From NCBI GenBank assembly GCA_029861425.1, contig JAOTZH010000006.1, forward strand, positions 1 to 45,097: a stretch of 45,097 nucleotides of DNA, in the 5' to 3' direction. Under the pieces are notes generated by a model. It was given only the letters and a program-made list of their open reading frames with translations. It did not search any database and was not told where the DNA came from. Positions 1 to 8,943 of the stretch are shown piece by piece. The position numbers and the translations under genes are program-made. The first letter of the stretch is position 1, and each line of letters starts with the position of its first letter. This DNA is from Gemmatimonadota bacterium. GTDB taxonomy: Bacteria > Gemmatimonadota > Gemmatimonadetes > Palauibacterales > Palauibacteraceae.

Positions 1-945
1 CTGGTTAGGGGCGTCCTGTTTCATGCCCTCGAGAGGGCCATGGGGGACACGACGAGCGCCAAGCCGCACCTCGGCGACGTCGAGGGAGAGTTCGACGCGC
101 TCACCGGCGTCGAGGCGCTGTCCGGCGTTTCGCTCGTCGACCAGCAGCCGATCGGACGGACGCCCCGGTCCAACCCCGCCACCTACATCGGTGCGTTCAA
201 GGAGATGCGCACGGTGTTCGCCGGCCTGCCGGAGTCGAAGGCCAGGGGATATTCGGCGGGGTACTTCTCGTTCAACAGGGCCGGCGGACGGTGCGAGCGC
301 TGCAAGGGGGCCGGGTACGAGACCGTCGAGATGGTCTTCCTCGCCGACGTGACGGTCCCCTGCGAGGAATGCCTCGGGGCCAGGTATCGCAAGGAGGTGC
401 TCGAGATCGAATACCGTGGTCACTCGATCAACGACGTGCTCGATCTTACGGTGGACCAGGCGATCCGGTTCTTCATCCGCCAGGATCGCCTCGGCGAGAC
501 GCTCTGGAACCTGCAGCGGGTCGGGCTCGGATACCTGCGGCTCGGGCAGCCCGCGACGACGCTATCGGGTGGCGAGGCTCAGCGGCTGAAAGTGGCTCGC
601 GAGCTCGCGCGGCGCGGCAAGCGACGTCGCGCGGGCAGACCGAGGATGTACATCCTCGACGAGCCCACGGTGGGACTGGGCGTCGGCGAGGTGAAGACGC
701 TGACGAGTGTGCTCCGTCAACTCGTGGATGACGGCCATTCGGTCGTAGTGGTCGAGCACAACCTCGATGTGATCGCGGCCGCCGACTGGGTCATCGACAT
801 GGGGCCCGGCGCCGCCGCGGAGGGAGGACGGGTCGTCGTCCAGGGCCCACCGGCCGACGTGGCTGATTCCCCGGATTCCCGCACCGGCGAGCACCTTCGA
901 CGCCGCGTCGCGCACCCCGGCGGGGCCGTGTCGGCCGGCGGGTGA
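1..945 (+). CDS. uvrA: UvrA, excinuclease ABC subunit A (3' part)
   Basis: DNA-damage recognition ATPase of nucleotide excision repair, cut by the window edge: 314 C-terminal residues of a protein usually about 940 long. The first visible codons (LVRGVL) fall just after the second Walker A. Seen: the QQPIGRTPRSNPATY segment, a zinc-finger Cys quartet (C98, C101, C121, C124 counted from the edge), ABC signature LSGGEAQRLK, Walker B YILDEPT and H-loop VVVEHNLDV. The D-loop reads TVGLGVGEV where UvrA normally has TTGLHFxDI, so the usual His is Gly. A basic insert (GKRRRAGRPR) precedes Walker B. The stop overlaps the next start by 4 nt (GTGA). Confidence 0.96.
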   Translation: MVRGVLFHALERAMGDTTSAKPHLGDVEGEFDALTGVEALSGVSLVDQQPIGRTPRSNPATYIGAFKEMRTVFAGLPESKARGYSAGYFSFNRAGGRCERCKGAGYETVEMVFLADVTVPCEECLGARYRKEVLEIEYRGHSINDVLDLTVDQAIRFFIRQDRLGETLWNLQRVGLGYLRLGQPATTLSGGEAQRLKVARELARRGKRRRAGRPRMYILDEPTVGLGVGEVKTLTSVLRQLVDDGHSVVVVEHNLDVIAAADWVIDMGPGAAAEGGRVVVQGPPADVADSPDSRTGEHLRRRVAHPGGAVSAGG

Positions 946-1985
946 TATCCCCCCCCATCCCGCGGGTGTCGATTCTCCTGCCGTGTCGAGATGTCGAGCC
1001 GTATCTGGACGAGTGCATCCGCAGTCTCGAGGCACAGACCGAATCCCGCTATGAGGTGCTGGTGGTCGATGACGGGTCGACCGATGGAACCCGCGATCGA
1101 CTCGTCGAATGGGTCGAATCGGACCCTCGGGTACGTCCGGTTCAGCCCGAGCGGAAGGGGATCGTACCGGCCCTGAACGCGATGGCGGAGTGGGCGCGGG
1201 CTCCCGTGGTGGCCAGGATGGACGGAGACGACGCTGCGCGGCCGAATCGACTGTCCGCACAGCTCGCGCTGCTCGATGAGCATCCGGACGTCGCCGCCTG
1301 CGGGACCGGCGTGCGGTACTTTCCTCGAGAAGCCCTGCGATCCGGGTACCGCCGATACGAGACGTGGCTGAACGGGCTCAGGAGCCCCGAGCAGCTCTCG
1401 CGCGACGTCTTCGTCGAGTGCCCGATCGCTCACCCGACGTTGATGATCCGTCGCGACATACTGAAGGCTCTGGGCGGGTACAGAGATCTCGACGGGCCCG
1501 AGGACTACGACCTGGTATTGCGGGTCGCGGCCGCGGGGTATGGGCTCGCGAACGTGCCGCGGGTGCTACACGACTGGCGGTTGGGGTCCCACCGGCATTC
1601 GGAGCGGTCGAGCCGGTACTCCGCGGCTGCCTTTCGGAGGCTCAAGATCGACCACCTTCGCGGCCCTCTCGGCTCGGCGATGGTCGGGAGGCCGGTCGTG
1701 ATCTGGGGGGCCGGAAAGGTAGGGAAGGCCTTCGCCCGGGAGTGGATCGGGTCGGGTGGTCCGGCTCTGGAGGCGTTCGTCGATCTGGACCCCCGAAAGA
1801 TCGGACAGGAAATCCACGGCGCCCCGGTCATCAGCCCGGCGGGCCTGGCGAAGACGTTCGTCGGACGCGACGAGCGTCCGTACGTCCTGGTCGCGGTGGG
1901 CTCGCCGGGGGCACGGGAGGAGATCCGCGCGGCGCTCGCCGAGATGGGCGCCGAGGAGCCCGCGGACAGCCGGGCGATGGCCTGA
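942..1985 (+). CDS. GT2-family glycosyltransferase with C-terminal nucleotide-binding-like domain
   Basis: Cytosolic glycosyltransferase of 347 aa starting at GTG 942, overlapping the uvrA stop. The N-terminal GT-A fold is clear: VSILLPCRDVE near the start, VVDDGSTDGT (nucleotide binding), a DXD-type metal site in ARMDGDD, and the acceptor/base region GPEDYDLVLR around residue 186. From about residue 247 a separate module begins with VVIWGAGKVGKAF, a glycine-rich Rossmann-like loop followed by FVDLDPRKIG, resembling the N-terminal domain of PglD-type sugar acyltransferases. Sugar donor and acceptor cannot be read from sequence. No other glycan genes flank it, so it may be a stand-alone decorating enzyme. 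Confidence 0.9.
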   Translation: MISPPIPRVSILLPCRDVEPYLDECIRSLEAQTESRYEVLVVDDGSTDGTRDRLVEWVESDPRVRPVQPERKGIVPALNAMAEWARAPVVARMDGDDAARPNRLSAQLALLDEHPDVAACGTGVRYFPREALRSGYRRYETWLNGLRSPEQLSRDVFVECPIAHPTLMIRRDILKALGGYRDLDGPEDYDLVLRVAAAGYGLANVPRVLHDWRLGSHRHSERSSRYSAAAFRRLKIDHLRGPLGSAMVGRPVVIWGAGKVGKAFAREWIGSGGPALEAFVDLDPRKIGQEIHGAPVISPAGLAKTFVGRDERPYVLVAVGSPGAREEIRAALAEMGAEEPADSRAMA

Positions 1986-2184
1986 AACCGCGGTTCAGAC
2001 CTCCCTCGCGAGGACTCTCCGAAAGGGCCCGAAAAAGGTCGCGAAGACGACCCCGAAACCGTAGATTGTGCAGTCCCTCCAAACGGGACGCGGAGCGGCG
2101 GAAAACGGGTTGACGGGTGGCCGCCTCGATGTTGTGAAAGCGCCCGTAATTCAAGCAAAAACCGACGGTTACTGACGGGAGTCC

Positions 2185-4698
2185 ATGGAGACCACCGAAG
2201 GCACGGATCGCGTCGAACAACGGCTTCTCGAAGACGAGATGCGCGACTCGTTCATCGACTATTCGATGAGCGTCATCGTACAGCGCGCATTGCCCGATGT
2301 AAGGGACGGTCTCAAGCCCGTCCACCGACGCATCCTTTACGCCATGCACGAGGCCGGACTCACCCCGACGCGACCGTTCCGGAAGAGCGCCACCGTCGTC
2401 GGCGACGTGATCGGCAAGTACCACCCGCACGGAGATGGCGCGGTCTACGACTCGCTCGTGCGGATGGCTCAGGACTTCTCTCTCAGGTATCCCCTCGTGC
2501 AGGGGCAGGGAAACTTCGGGTCGATCGATGGCGATTCGGCGGCGGCCTACCGGTACACGGAGGCCAGGCTCGCTGCCGTCGCGGGCGAAATGCTCACCGA
2601 CATCGACAAGGACACGGTCGACACGCAGGGGAACTTCGACGAGCGGCTCCAGGAGCCCACCGTGCTTCCGTCGACGCTGCCCAATCTGCTGATCAACGGA
2701 TCCTCCGGGATCGCCGTCGGGATGGCGACGAACATCCCGCCGCACAATTTGACCGAGGTCGTGGCCGGGTGCCGCGTGCTCATCGACGATCCGGACGCGA
2801 CCGTCGAAGACCTGATGGAGCACGTTCGCGGCCCGGATTTCCCCACCGGCGGGTTCATCTTCGGATATCAGGGAGTGCGGGAGGCGTACACTCAGGGGCG
2901 CGGTCGCATCGTGATGCGAGCGAAGGCGCACATCGAGGAGAAGCAGCGCGGCGGTGAGCAGATCGTGATCACCGAGATCCCGTTCATGGTCAACAAGACC
3001 AGGATGATCGAGCAGATCGCGCAGCTGGTCCGCGACAAGAAGGTCACGGACATCTCGGATCTACGGGATGAATCGGATCGCGACGGGATTCGGCTCGTGA
3101 TCGAGCTCAAGAGGGACGGCATCCCGCAGATCGTGCTGAATCAGCTGTACAAGCACACCCAGATGCAGTCGACCTTCGGCGTGATCATGCTCGCCCTGGT
3201 CGGAGGCGTGCCGCGGGTCATGGATCTCAAGACGATGCTCGTGCACTTCCTCGACCACCGGCACGAGGTGGTCGAACGTCGGAGCCGCTTCGATCTCACG
3301 GCCGCGAAGGAACGCGAGCACGTTCTCGAGGGGCTCAAGATCGCCGTCGACAACATCGACGAAGTGATCAAGATCATCCGGGGGGCGCCGGACACGGAGG
3401 TCGCGGGTGCGGAGCTTCGGGCCGCGTTCGAGCTGAGCGAGCGACAGGCCGACGCGATCCTCAACATGCGTCTCGCGCGTCTCACCGGGCTCGAGATCGA
3501 GAAGCTCGAGGAAGAGCTGGGGGAGGTCCGCGCTCGGGTGAAGGAGCTCGAGGAGATCCTCGCATCCCGCGAGCGCCGCATGCAGATCGTCGGCGAGGAG
3601 CTCGAGGCCGTCTCGGAGAAGTATGGGGACGCGCGCCGGACCGAGATCGTCGACGTCGTCGCGAACTTCACCGAGGAAGACCTGATCGCCGAGGAGAACA
3701 TGGTGATCACGGTCTCGCACCAGGGGTACATCAAGCGCATACCGCCCGAGGCATATCGCCAGCAGCGTCGGGGTGGGCGTGGAATCGCGGGGATGGGGAC
3801 GAAGGAGGAGGACTGGGTCGAGCATCTGTTCCTCGCGTCGACCCATGACTACCTCATGATCTTTACGCGCGGCGGACAGGTCTACTGGCTCAAGGTCTAT
3901 CAGATTCCGCCGGCGAGTCGCACGGCTCGCGGGAAGCCGATCGTGAACCTCCTCCGGATCGACAAGGATGAGGAGATCGCCTCGATCGTCCGTGTTCGCG
4001 AGTTCTCCCCTGACAAGTCGCTCATCTTCGCCACCCGGGCCGGTCTCGTGAAGAAGACCAGTCTCGCGGAGTACGGAAACGTCCGGTCGACCGGCATCAA
4101 CGCCATCAACATCCGCGAGGGGGATCGTCTCATCGACGTGAAGCTCACGGATGGGACGAACGACGTGTTCCTGGCGACCCGAAACGGTATGTCCATCCGG
4201 TTTGCCGAATCCGATGCACGGGAGATGGGGCGCGCCACTCAGGGCGTTCGCGGGATCAACCTCTCGGAAGGCGATTTCGTAATCGGGATGGTCGTGGTGC
4301 GTCGAGCGGGCTCGCTGCTGACGGCCACGGAGCGCGGGATGGGCAAGCGGAGCGACGTCGACAGCTACCGCTCCCAGCGACGCGGCGGGAAGGGCCTGAT
4401 CAACGTCAAGACGAGCGACAAGACCGGTCTCGTGGTGGCGGTTCGCGAAGTGACGGACGACGATGAGCTCATGCTCGTGACCAGAAACGGCGTGATCAAC
4501 CGTCAACCGGCCGGACAGATCCGCGTGATCGGGCGCAACACCCAGGGTGTGCGGTTGATCACGCTGGATGATGGCGACGAGTTGGTCGACGTGGCCCGAG
4601 TGATCTCCGAGGACGCCGATCCGCTCGACGTCGCGGAGAATGGCGACGCCGAAGAGGCCCGGCCGGCGGACGAGGGGGGTGAGGAGCCCCGGGAGTGA
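2185..4698 (+). CDS. gyrA: DNA gyrase subunit A
   Basis: Type IIA topoisomerase subunit that breaks and rejoins DNA and, with GyrB, introduces negative supercoils; 837 aa, normal length. Seen: the N-terminal cleavage domain with [11 protein letters not shown] and the quinolone-region motif [11 protein letters not shown], catalytic Tyr124 in AYRYTEAR, and a C-terminal wrapping domain with a canonical GyrA box QRRGGRG (527-533) and a second near-identical box QRRGGKG (731-737). The GyrA box argues against ParC. The residue equivalent to E. coli Ser83 is Gly85. It stands alone here, without gyrB. The acidic C-terminal tail ends 4 nt into the next gene. Confidence 0.98.
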   Translation: METTEGTDRVEQRLLEDEMRDSFIDYSMSVIVQRALPDVRDGLKPVHRRILYAMHEAGLTPTRPFRKSATVVGDVIGKYHPHGDGAVYDSLVRMAQDFSLRYPLVQGQGNFGSIDGDSAAAYRYTEARLAAVAGEMLTDIDKDTVDTQGNFDERLQEPTVLPSTLPNLLINGSSGIAVGMATNIPPHNLTEVVAGCRVLIDDPDATVEDLMEHVRGPDFPTGGFIFGYQGVREAYTQGRGRIVMRAKAHIEEKQRGGEQIVITEIPFMVNKTRMIEQIAQLVRDKKVTDISDLRDESDRDGIRLVIELKRDGIPQIVLNQLYKHTQMQSTFGVIMLALVGGVPRVMDLKTMLVHFLDHRHEVVERRSRFDLTAAKEREHVLEGLKIAVDNIDEVIKIIRGAPDTEVAGAELRAAFELSERQADAILNMRLARLTGLEIEKLEEELGEVRARVKELEEILASRERRMQIVGEELEAVSEKYGDARRTEIVDVVANFTEEDLIAEENMVITVSHQGYIKRIPPEAYRQQRRGGRGIAGMGTKEEDWVEHLFLASTHDYLMIFTRGGQVYWLKVYQIPPASRTARGKPIVNLLRIDKDEEIASIVRVREFSPDKSLIFATRAGLVKKTSLAEYGNVRSTGINAINIREGDRLIDVKLTDGTNDVFLATRNGMSIRFAESDAREMGRATQGVRGINLSEGDFVIGMVVVRRAGSLLTATERGMGKRSDVDSYRSQRRGGKGLINVKTSDKTGLVVAVREVTDDDELMLVTRNGVINRQPAGQIRVIGRNTQGVRLITLDDGDELVDVARVISEDADPLDVAENGDAEEARPADEGGEEPRE

Positions 4699-5687
4699 AT
4701 CCGGATACGCTCGTCACGCTCGACGACGTCCTGAGCGCGCGCGAACGGATCGGCGATGCGGTTCGCGCGACCCCGCTCGTCCCCGCACCCTGGCCGGTCG
4801 CCGACGGTCGGCCCCAGATGGATGCTCCCGATCGGATCTGGCTGAAGTGCGAGAACCTCCAGTGGGTCTCCGCGTTCAAGGCCCGCGGCGCGCATCATTT
4901 CGTCGGCAAGCTTTCGCCGGACCAGCGGGCCACCGGGCTCATCACCTACTCGTCGGGCAATCATGCGCAGGCCGTCGCGTTCACGGCGCGTTCTTTCGGG
5001 GTGTCCGCCCGGATCGTGATGCCTGTCGACGCCCCCATCGTGAAGCGTGAGGCGACTGTCGCGCTGGGTGCCGAAGTCGAGTTCGTCGGCACGACCTCCG
5101 CCGAGAGGAAGGCGCGCGCCGAGGAGATCCTGGCGAACGAAGGCGGAACCATGGTCCCGCCATTCGATGACCCCGACATCATCGCGGGGCAGGGAACCGT
5201 CGGTGTGGAGCTGGTCGAGCAGCTGCGCGACCGGCGCGTCGGAACGGTGTTGGCGCCGATCGGCGGCGGCGGGCTGCTCGCCGGCGTCGCCGCGGCGGTG
5301 CGCGGTCTGGCGCCAGACGCGCGTGTGGTCGGGGTCGAGCCGCAGGGGGCAGCTTCAATGCTGCGATCGATCGAGTCCGGCTCCCCGGTGACGCTGGATC
5401 GGGTGGAGACCGTCGCGGATGGGCTCAAGCCGGTCCGGCCAGGCGATCTGACGTATCGACATGCCCGCGACCTGGTGGACCAGGTAGTGACGGTCGACGA
5501 TGGATCGATCCGCGATGCGGTTCGCTGGTTGTTCGCGAGACGTCTCGTCGTCGAGCCCAGCGGGGCCGCGACAGTGGCGGCGCTCATGGCTGGAGCGGTC
5601 GAAGCGTCCGTCGATGGAGAGACGGTCGCGGTCCTCTCGGGCGGCAACATCGAGCCCTCGCTCCTCATCGAATGGCTCGGCGGCTGA
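4695..5687 (+). CDS. Threonine/serine dehydratase (PLP fold-type II)
   Basis: Pyridoxal-phosphate enzyme of 330 aa that should deaminate L-threonine or L-serine to the 2-oxo acid and ammonia. PLP lysine is K62 in SAFKARGA, the substrate loop is [10 protein letters not shown], and the phosphate-binding glycine loop is GGGGLL at 190-195. There is no C-terminal regulatory ACT-like domain, so it matches the short catabolic (TdcB-like) form or a serine racemase rather than full-length biosynthetic IlvA. Start is GTG 4695, sharing GTGA with the gyrA stop. With tdh-kbl further along, the window encodes two routes of threonine breakdown. Exact substrate is not settled by sequence. Confidence 0.9.
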   Translation: MNPDTLVTLDDVLSARERIGDAVRATPLVPAPWPVADGRPQMDAPDRIWLKCENLQWVSAFKARGAHHFVGKLSPDQRATGLITYSSGNHAQAVAFTARSFGVSARIVMPVDAPIVKREATVALGAEVEFVGTTSAERKARAEEILANEGGTMVPPFDDPDIIAGQGTVGVELVEQLRDRRVGTVLAPIGGGGLLAGVAAAVRGLAPDARVVGVEPQGAASMLRSIESGSPVTLDRVETVADGLKPVRPGDLTYRHARDLVDQVVTVDDGSIRDAVRWLFARRLVVEPSGAATVAALMAGAVEASVDGETVAVLSGGNIEPSLLIEWLGG

Positions 5688-5691
5688 TCCG

Positions 5692-6423
5692 GTGGAAGAC
5701 GTGCTGGCCCTCTTCGACATCGACGGTACGCTCGTCGACACCGCGGGCGCTGGACGAGACGCCATCGAGATCGCGCTCGTGGAGATTTACGGCACCGCAG
5801 GCCCCATCGACGAGCTCTCCTTCGCCGGTCTGACGGATCCGTATATCGCACGGACGCTGATGCAGCACGCCGGGTTGGAAGACCCGGAGATCGAGCTCCG
5901 GTTCGACGCACTGTGGGACTGCTACGAAACGAACCTGTCGGCCATCCTCGCCGAACGCGCTCACCGGGCTCGCGTCCACGCGGGTGTGCTGGCGCTGCTC
6001 GACGCGCTCGCGGTCGCCGGCGTCGCCATCGGACTGGTCACGGGCAACATCGAGCGCGGGGCACAGCACAAGCTCGCCGCATGTGGAATCGCGGACCGGT
6101 TCACCTTCGGTTCGTTCGGGTCGGACGCCGAGAACCGAGACGAGCTGCCGCCGATCGCGATCGATCGTGCGCAGGCGAAGACCGGCCGCGACTTTCACAA
6201 GAGGCGCACCTGGATCATCGGCGACACACCGCGCGACATCCGGTGTGCCCGGGCGGCTGGGATTCGCGCTCTCGCCGTCGGTACCGGCTCGTTCACGGCC
6301 CCGCAGCTACGGAATGCGGGGGCGGACCACGCCCTCGACACACTGGCGGACACGATCGCCGTGATGCGCGTCCTCGGGGACGAGTCGCGCATGGACGCCC
6401 GAGGTGCGAGGTTCGCACCATGA
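5692..6423 (+). CDS. HAD-superfamily phosphatase (phosphoglycolate-phosphatase-like)
   Basis: Haloacid-dehalogenase-fold hydrolase, about 243 aa. Motif I is FDIDGTLVDT with nucleophile D9 and acid/base D11, motif II is GLVTGN, and motif IV is IIGDTPRDIRCARAAG. An alpha-helical cap lies between motifs I and II, as in Gph/PGP-type phosphatases. GTG 5692 lies 4 nt after the dehydratase stop; GTG 5701 has a better ribosome site (GGTGGA) and may be the true start. Either way motif I is intact. Probable substrate is a small phosphorylated metabolite; phosphoglycolate is only a guess by family. The stop overlaps the next ATG (ATGA). Confidence 0.87.
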   Translation: MEDVLALFDIDGTLVDTAGAGRDAIEIALVEIYGTAGPIDELSFAGLTDPYIARTLMQHAGLEDPEIELRFDALWDCYETNLSAILAERAHRARVHAGVLALLDALAVAGVAIGLVTGNIERGAQHKLAACGIADRFTFGSFGSDAENRDELPPIAIDRAQAKTGRDFHKRRTWIIGDTPRDIRCARAAGIRALAVGTGSFTAPQLRNAGADHALDTLADTIAVMRVLGDESRMDARGARFAP

Positions 6424-7913
6424 GGCCGGACGGAGGGGCGGACGGCCGGCAACGAGAGGTTCGCGTGTCCTCTGACCACTTCCAGTCGAGCAGCGCTATC
6501 CGACGTAACGTCGATGGCGAGGCGCGCGCGTTCGTCTTCGACGTGCTCGTGGACGGCAAGCCGGTGCAGCGCGCGACACCGGTCGTCCTCAGCGACGCCG
6601 GTCTCCTCGTCGACGGGGACGAGCTCGCCCTCGACACGGTCTTCTGGGTCTCCAGGCGGGCGGGGCTCATGTTGCTGTTCGGCCGCGAACGCACGCTTGC
6701 GGTGCTCGGCAAGAGCGGAGATCTGGAGGAGTTGGCGCGGGGTGTCGAGCGCGGCAGCGACCGCGCCGCGCAACGCTCGCTCTTGCAGCCGCTCACGCGC
6801 GAGGTGGTCGTCTGCACGGCGGGGACCGCGGTTAGTGGCAACATCGGCGACAGGAAGATCTTCGGGCTCCACCTCGCCGTGTTCACGCAGAGAGGGCTGC
6901 ACCTGTTCGCCGGCTCACGCAGTCATTCGGTCGAATGGCCCGTTGAGACGGTGAGCGAGATCACGTCAGCCCCGGGGACGCACGGCCGCGGGGGCTTGCG
7001 TCTGGTCGGCGAACAGGTGGAGCTGACGCTCAGGTATCTGTTCCCCGAGGAGATTCAGGCGGTCGCGCGGGTCGCGGTCTTGCCGCCCGATCCGGTCGAC
7101 GAGCCCGAGGAAGCCGCGATCGAGATGTTCGCGAAGGGGGAAGTGGCTCCTCCGCCGGAGGCGTCCCTCCCGGAGTTCTCGCTCTCGGCGGAAGCCCTCA
7201 GCGAAGCGTGCGAGACGGCGGCGCGCAGGGTCGACGTGGGCCGGGCGTTGACTGAGCGTCTCGGGCCCGGGTTCTTCGAGCGACATTTCCAGGACCTGGG
7301 TGAGATCGCGCTCGGACCGTTGATGCTGCGGAAGTCGGCGGCCGCGTCCGAGAGAACCCTCGCCCGCGCGGTCGTGGCCCTCGACGCCGAGCAGCTACGT
7401 GACGACGCCGACGCGGCCTTTCGGTCGGCCTCGGACCATCTGTTTCGCGTCTTTCAGACGGTCGTCGAGTCGATTGCGGCCGACCGCCGCATCGATCGCG
7501 AGACCGTCGCGGATGCGCTCGCCACTCCCGATGAGCGAGAGCGTCTGGTCGAGTCTTTCGCACGGAATTCCGAGTTGATGACTGGACCGTTGGAGCGCGT
7601 CCTCGCGCGCCAGCACATGCTCATGCAGCGTCTGCAGGCGGCGGAGCACGCGCCGCCCGAGGCAGAGGATGAGAGCCTCGATGAGGCGGCGGACGAATGG
7701 AAGGGCGAGATTCTCTCGCTGGACCGGGCCTATGGCGAGGCCTGGAGCGATGTGCTCGTGGAGATCGCGGATACCTGGTCGGAACGATTGGTGCCCAGGC
7801 TGCGGCACCTCGCAACGCTGCGCGGGCGTCGTCTGTCCGAAAACACGAGATTGGTGATCCTCGCGGCGGCTACGTTCACCGCCATGGGCGTGCTCGCGTG
7901 GCTGGTTTTCTAG
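6420..7913 (+). CDS. Unknown protein with a single C-terminal membrane anchor
   Basis: Not recognised. 497 aa from ATG 6420, coupled to the HAD gene by ATGA. The first roughly 230 residues look like beta-rich repeats (a GLLVDGDELALDTVFWVSR segment, then RKIFGLHLAVFTQRGLHLFAG), suggestive of tandem PH-like or similar small barrels. Residues about 230-460 are helical and acidic (SRSASDHL-type helices, EAEDESLDEAADEWK). The protein ends in one hydrophobic helix, LVILAAATFTAMGVLAWLVF, at the extreme C-terminus with no signal peptide, the layout of a tail-anchored inner-membrane protein facing the cytoplasm. It sits 48 nt before a DsbA-like gene. Function cannot be assigned. Confidence 0.77.
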   Translation: MRPDGGADGRQREVRVSSDHFQSSSAIRRNVDGEARAFVFDVLVDGKPVQRATPVVLSDAGLLVDGDELALDTVFWVSRRAGLMLLFGRERTLAVLGKSGDLEELARGVERGSDRAAQRSLLQPLTREVVVCTAGTAVSGNIGDRKIFGLHLAVFTQRGLHLFAGSRSHSVEWPVETVSEITSAPGTHGRGGLRLVGEQVELTLRYLFPEEIQAVARVAVLPPDPVDEPEEAAIEMFAKGEVAPPPEASLPEFSLSAEALSEACETAARRVDVGRALTERLGPGFFERHFQDLGEIALGPLMLRKSAAASERTLARAVVALDAEQLRDDADAAFRSASDHLFRVFQTVVESIAADRRIDRETVADALATPDERERLVESFARNSELMTGPLERVLARQHMLMQRLQAAEHAPPEAEDESLDEAADEWKGEILSLDRAYGEAWSDVLVEIADTWSERLVPRLRHLATLRGRRLSENTRLVILAAATFTAMGVLAWLVF

Positions 7914-7961
7914 GGCGGTCGCGAAGACGCGCCGTCGTCTCATTGGAAAAGGACTGATCGC

Positions 7962-8726
7962 TTGGCACAGAAGAAACCACAGAGTGGCGCTCCGAAGAGC
8001 GGTAGCGACAACAAGGTGTTCTACCTGATCGGAGCCGCCATCATCATCGCCGGCATCGGCTGGCTTGTAACGGCGCGTGGCGGCGGGATCGGCTCGACTG
8101 CGGCCCTCCCGACGCCGGCGGAGTTCGAAGGTCTCGCCGCGACCGCGCAGCCGGACAAGAGTGTCGGGATCCCACTTGGCGACCCGAACGCACCCATCGA
8201 GATCATGGAGTTCGCGGACTATTCCTGCCCGCACTGCGCCTCGTTCTCTTCGTTCGCCGGCAAGCTACTGCGGCAGAACTACGTCGAGACCGGCGGAGGT
8301 CCGGTCCGGTGGCTCTCGTTCGACTTCGTACTCGGCGGGTTCCCGAACACGATCCCGGCGTCGATGGCCGCGCGATGCGCGGGCGAGCAGGGCGCGTACT
8401 GGCCATACCACGACATGCTCTTCGCTCGCCAAACCCGCTGGTACACGGCGGCGAACCCGTCCGGCATGCTGGGCGAGATCGCCGAAGACCTGGGGCTGGA
8501 CACCGGCGCCTTTCGGTCGTGCATGTCCGAGGCCCGTTACATCGACGAGATCGCCGCCGCTCGCAAATATGGGGAGTCGATGGGTGTCGGATCGACCCCG
8601 ACGCTGTTCTTGAACGGGCAGCGCCTCAGTCTCGAGGGTGTCGAGCCATACGCGTACATCGAGAGCCTGATCCAGGCAGAGCTGGCCGCTCGGGCCTCCT
8701 CCGGGGCCCCGGAGGGCAGTGAGTGA
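7962..8726 (+). CDS. Membrane-anchored DsbA-family thiol-disulfide protein
   Basis: Thioredoxin-fold oxidoreductase of 254 aa, probably acting on exported proteins. Start is TTG 7962, preceded by AAAAGGA. A positively charged N-terminus is followed by one transmembrane helix (about residues 23-41, FYLIGAAIIIAGIGWLV), then a Thioredoxin_4/DsbA domain with the active site C89-P-H-C92 and the conserved cis-Pro loop VGSTPTLFLNG. Architecture resembles BdbD or other anchored DsbA proteins. The nearby, opposite-strand ccm genes make a role in apocytochrome thiol chemistry possible, but this is inference. A strong hairpin lies downstream. Confidence 0.9.
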   Translation: MAQKKPQSGAPKSGSDNKVFYLIGAAIIIAGIGWLVTARGGGIGSTAALPTPAEFEGLAATAQPDKSVGIPLGDPNAPIEIMEFADYSCPHCASFSSFAGKLLRQNYVETGGGPVRWLSFDFVLGGFPNTIPASMAARCAGEQGAYWPYHDMLFARQTRWYTAANPSGMLGEIAEDLGLDTGAFRSCMSEARYIDEIAAARKYGESMGVGSTPTLFLNGQRLSLEGVEPYAYIESLIQAELAARASSGAPEGSE

Positions 8727-8861
8727 CGGCTTGAAGCGGCGCCGCGGGATCGCTCTCGCCGAATGGAAGGTGGTGCGTGGCGCGTCGGGGCTGGGGGCGG
8801 AGTCGGGGACCGCCCCGGAGGCCGTGGGGTCCGTCTAGCCCTCGATCACGACGTACCAGCA

Positions 8862-8891
8862 AGAAGGGCCGCGATTGCTCGCGGCCCTTCT
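8862..8891. terminator. Hairpin between convergent genes (probable bidirectional terminator)
   Basis: A perfect 13-bp GC-rich stem (8862-8874 with 8879-8891) and TTGC loop sit in the short gap between the DsbA-like gene (+) and the sigma-factor gene (-). Neither side has a long T tract, only short T-containing ends, so termination efficiency is uncertain; position and stem strength favour it. Confidence 0.65.
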
Positions 8892-8943
8892 GCCCTCATC
8901 CCGCTTCGCCTTCGGACGGACCTCCCTCGACCGGGGCGACCCG

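Noticed and set aside
1982-1998. CTGAAACCGCGGTTCAG hairpin after the glycosyltransferase as a terminator
   Set aside because: It overlaps the stop codon, is short and has no T tract; the 199-nt gap before gyrA shows TTGACG at 2110 but no convincing -10.
3061-4506. 481-codon open frame on the minus strand opposite gyrA
   Set aside because: Mirror of gyrA codon use; His/Asp/Arg-rich product with no family features. Same for 15489-17186 (+) opposite copA, 12129-13604 (-) opposite apgM, 22204-23520 (-) opposite the AGCS gene, 30342-31697 (+) opposite kbl, 35701-36765 (-) opposite pilB and 42111-43325 (-) opposite pilR.
8719-8838. 39-codon frame (GTG start, GGAGGG just upstream) overlapping the DsbA-like stop
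   Set aside because: The ribosome-like GGAGGG is part of the conserved-frame Pro-Glu-Gly codons of the upstream gene, and the Gly/Arg/Ser-rich product has no recognisable feature. Possible but unsupported.
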